A DNA stretch of 5,321 nt from Candidatus Bathyarchaeota archaeon (GTDB lineage Archaea > Thermoproteota > Bathyarchaeia > TCS64). Below the pieces are notes generated by a model. The model made no database searches and was not told the origin of the DNA. It was given only the letters and a program-made list of their open reading frames with translations. Within the stretch, counting starts at the first letter, position 1; each line of letters opens with the position of its first letter. A program made the position numbers and the translations under genes. This document shows, in pieces, positions 4,343 through 5,321 of this stretch. The DNA lies in assembly GCA_014730055.1 (NCBI GenBank), contig WJIV01000219.1, forward strand, positions 1 to 5,321, read 5' to 3'.

Positions 4343-5321
4343 CTAATCCTCTTACAGTATGGATTAACGGCGTAAAGATCACCCTTTGATACATAAGGGT
4401 ACAATCTACAGTATAGATCGATACAATCATCAGAATCACTGCAATCTGGACAGCTCTCTAGTTGCTCGAACTTTATACCACCCCTTAAAGGGTACCACTT
4501 ATCCGAGAACCAAATATCTAATAACCCTTCTTTTCTTATCTCGCCCATCTTCCATCCCGGATCGGATATAACTGTGTTACAGGGGTAAACGCCACCATCG
4601 CTACCTATGCTCATCCGGGTCTTACCTGCGCTGCAAGATACGAATCCCTTTTTCAGTTCCTCCATTGATTCCCTCAAAGGGTAGCAGCTCAAATAAGCGT
4701 CCGTGGAAACCTCAATTCTGGTTGTTAAATGTTTAAGTAATTTCAAGCGGTTGGCCAATTTTCGGTACTCACGGGGAGATAGAGCCAGGTTTGTATGATC
4801 CTTCATTTTTCCCAGTATCTTCAGGTCCAGAAATGCTATCTTGGAGGCCCCGTAAGATGCCGCCAGGTCAACGATATCCTTTAGATGTCTCATATTACCC
4901 CTGTGGATGCATGTGTTAACCCCGAATATTACTCCCGATTCCTTGAGCAGTTTCATACCCTTAATAGTTCTTTCAAAGGCTCCTTTTACGCCCCTGAATT
5001 CATCGTGTCCGTCGGGGTTGGAGTCATCGAGGGAAACAGTGGGAATGGTCCTGGATTTTTTCAGCAGCGCTACGGAGTCCCTGTCGAGAAAGGTACCGTT
5101 TGTTATTATAACTCGTCTAATTCTTCTTTCTGATAATTCTCTTAGAATCCCCTTTATATCAGGGTGAGAGAAGGGCTCACCTCCATTTAATCTGACCTCA
5201 AAGACCCCCAGTTCCTCTAATTGATCTAAGATCAGCTTAACATCGTCGAGGGATAATTCTCCCTTCGCTTCCCCAGTGTGTGAGAAACAGTGACTGCACC
5301 GGAGGTTACACTGATCGGTTA
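4339..5321 (-). CDS. Radical SAM / SPASM-domain enzyme, N-terminus cut by window edge
   Basis: The frame is open from the right edge to the TAA at 4339-4341, giving 326 residues; the ATG at 4956 is internal. Near the edge, CNLRCSHC (visible C4, C8, C11) is the CX3CX2C motif that holds the SAM-binding [4Fe-4S] cluster. LNGGEP (44-49) is the SAM-contacting GGEP, and ITNGTFLD (72-79) is a further core strand. The C-terminal SPASM domain has seven cysteines: C229-X12-G-X4-C247, then C290-X2-C293-X5-C299-X4-C304-X17-C322. These could hold two auxiliary clusters; CX4C replaces the commoner CX3C. Relatives include anaerobic sulfatase-maturing enzymes, PqqE, heme-pathway enzymes such as AhbC/AhbD, and RiPP maturases, and motifs alone cannot choose among them. 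Probably only some 10-25 N-terminal residues are missing. It is convergent with the small membrane-protein gene, with no T-run between them. Confidence 0.92.
   Translation of the reverse strand, partial: TDQCNLRCSHCFSHTGEAKGELSLDDVKLILDQLEELGVFEVRLNGGEPFSHPDIKGILRELSERRIRRVIITNGTFLDRDSVALLKKSRTIPTVSLDDSNPDGHDEFRGVKGAFERTIKGMKLLKESGVIFGVNTCIHRGNMRHLKDIVDLAASYGASKIAFLDLKILGKMKDHTNLALSPREYRKLANRLKLLKHLTTRIEVSTDAYLSCYPLRESMEELKKGFVSCSAGKTRMSIGSDGGVYPCNTVISDPGWKMGEIRKEGLLDIWFSDKWYPLRGGIKFEQLESCPDCSDSDDCIDLYCRLYPYVSKGDLYAVNPYCKRIS

Noticed and set aside
4339..4956. Treating the radical SAM gene as a 205-residue protein starting at ATG 4956
   Set aside because: The same frame stays open to the right edge and encodes the CX3CX2C, GGEP and TNGT motifs, so 4956 is an internal methionine.

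Overview
This window reads as archaeal chromosomal DNA. Arginine is mostly AGG/AGA and ATA is frequent for isoleucine. TATA-like boxes lie about 32-37 bp upstream of several start codons, which fits short-leader or near-leaderless mRNAs. T-runs rather than bacterial hairpin terminators follow several genes. A Thermoplasmata-like or other euryarchaeal source is possible, but this is inferred from style alone and no marker gene is present.

Layout, left to right. (1) The minus strand carries the N-terminal 135 residues of a short-chain dehydrogenase/reductase that runs off the left edge. (2) After a 151-bp gap comes a complete iron-sulfur flavoprotein (Isf-type, CX2CX2CX4C), also on minus. (3) A divergent promoter region of about 180 bp, containing an interrupted inverted repeat, separates it from (4) a complete MalY/PatB-type PLP C-S lyase/aminotransferase on plus, whose best start is TTG 1309. 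(5) About 370 bp of non-coding DNA follows: a C9G7 palindrome, a perfect 8-bp tandem triplet and a stretch almost devoid of C on the plus strand. (6) A small single-pass membrane-protein gene on plus appears broken by one extra base. (7) A divergent ribulose-phosphate 3-epimerase-like gene lies on minus. (8) A second small single-pass membrane-protein gene on plus is intact. It shares its TTAA stop region with (9) the C-terminal 326 residues of a radical SAM/SPASM enzyme on minus that runs off the right edge.

Most genes look individually transcribed and are not one operon. The only same-strand neighbours that might be co-transcribed are the flavoprotein and the dehydrogenase. No single pathway ties the window together: redox proteins, a sulfur-amino-acid-type PLP enzyme, a sugar-phosphate TIM barrel and a radical SAM enzyme look like a mixed metabolic neighbourhood. 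The less ordinary parts are the two unrecognised small membrane genes beside the rpe-like gene, the loss of a metal-ligand His in that enzyme, the radical SAM gene overlapping a small hydrophobic peptide gene, and the compositionally odd intergenic block. No tRNA, rRNA, CRISPR array, transposase or integrase was seen.
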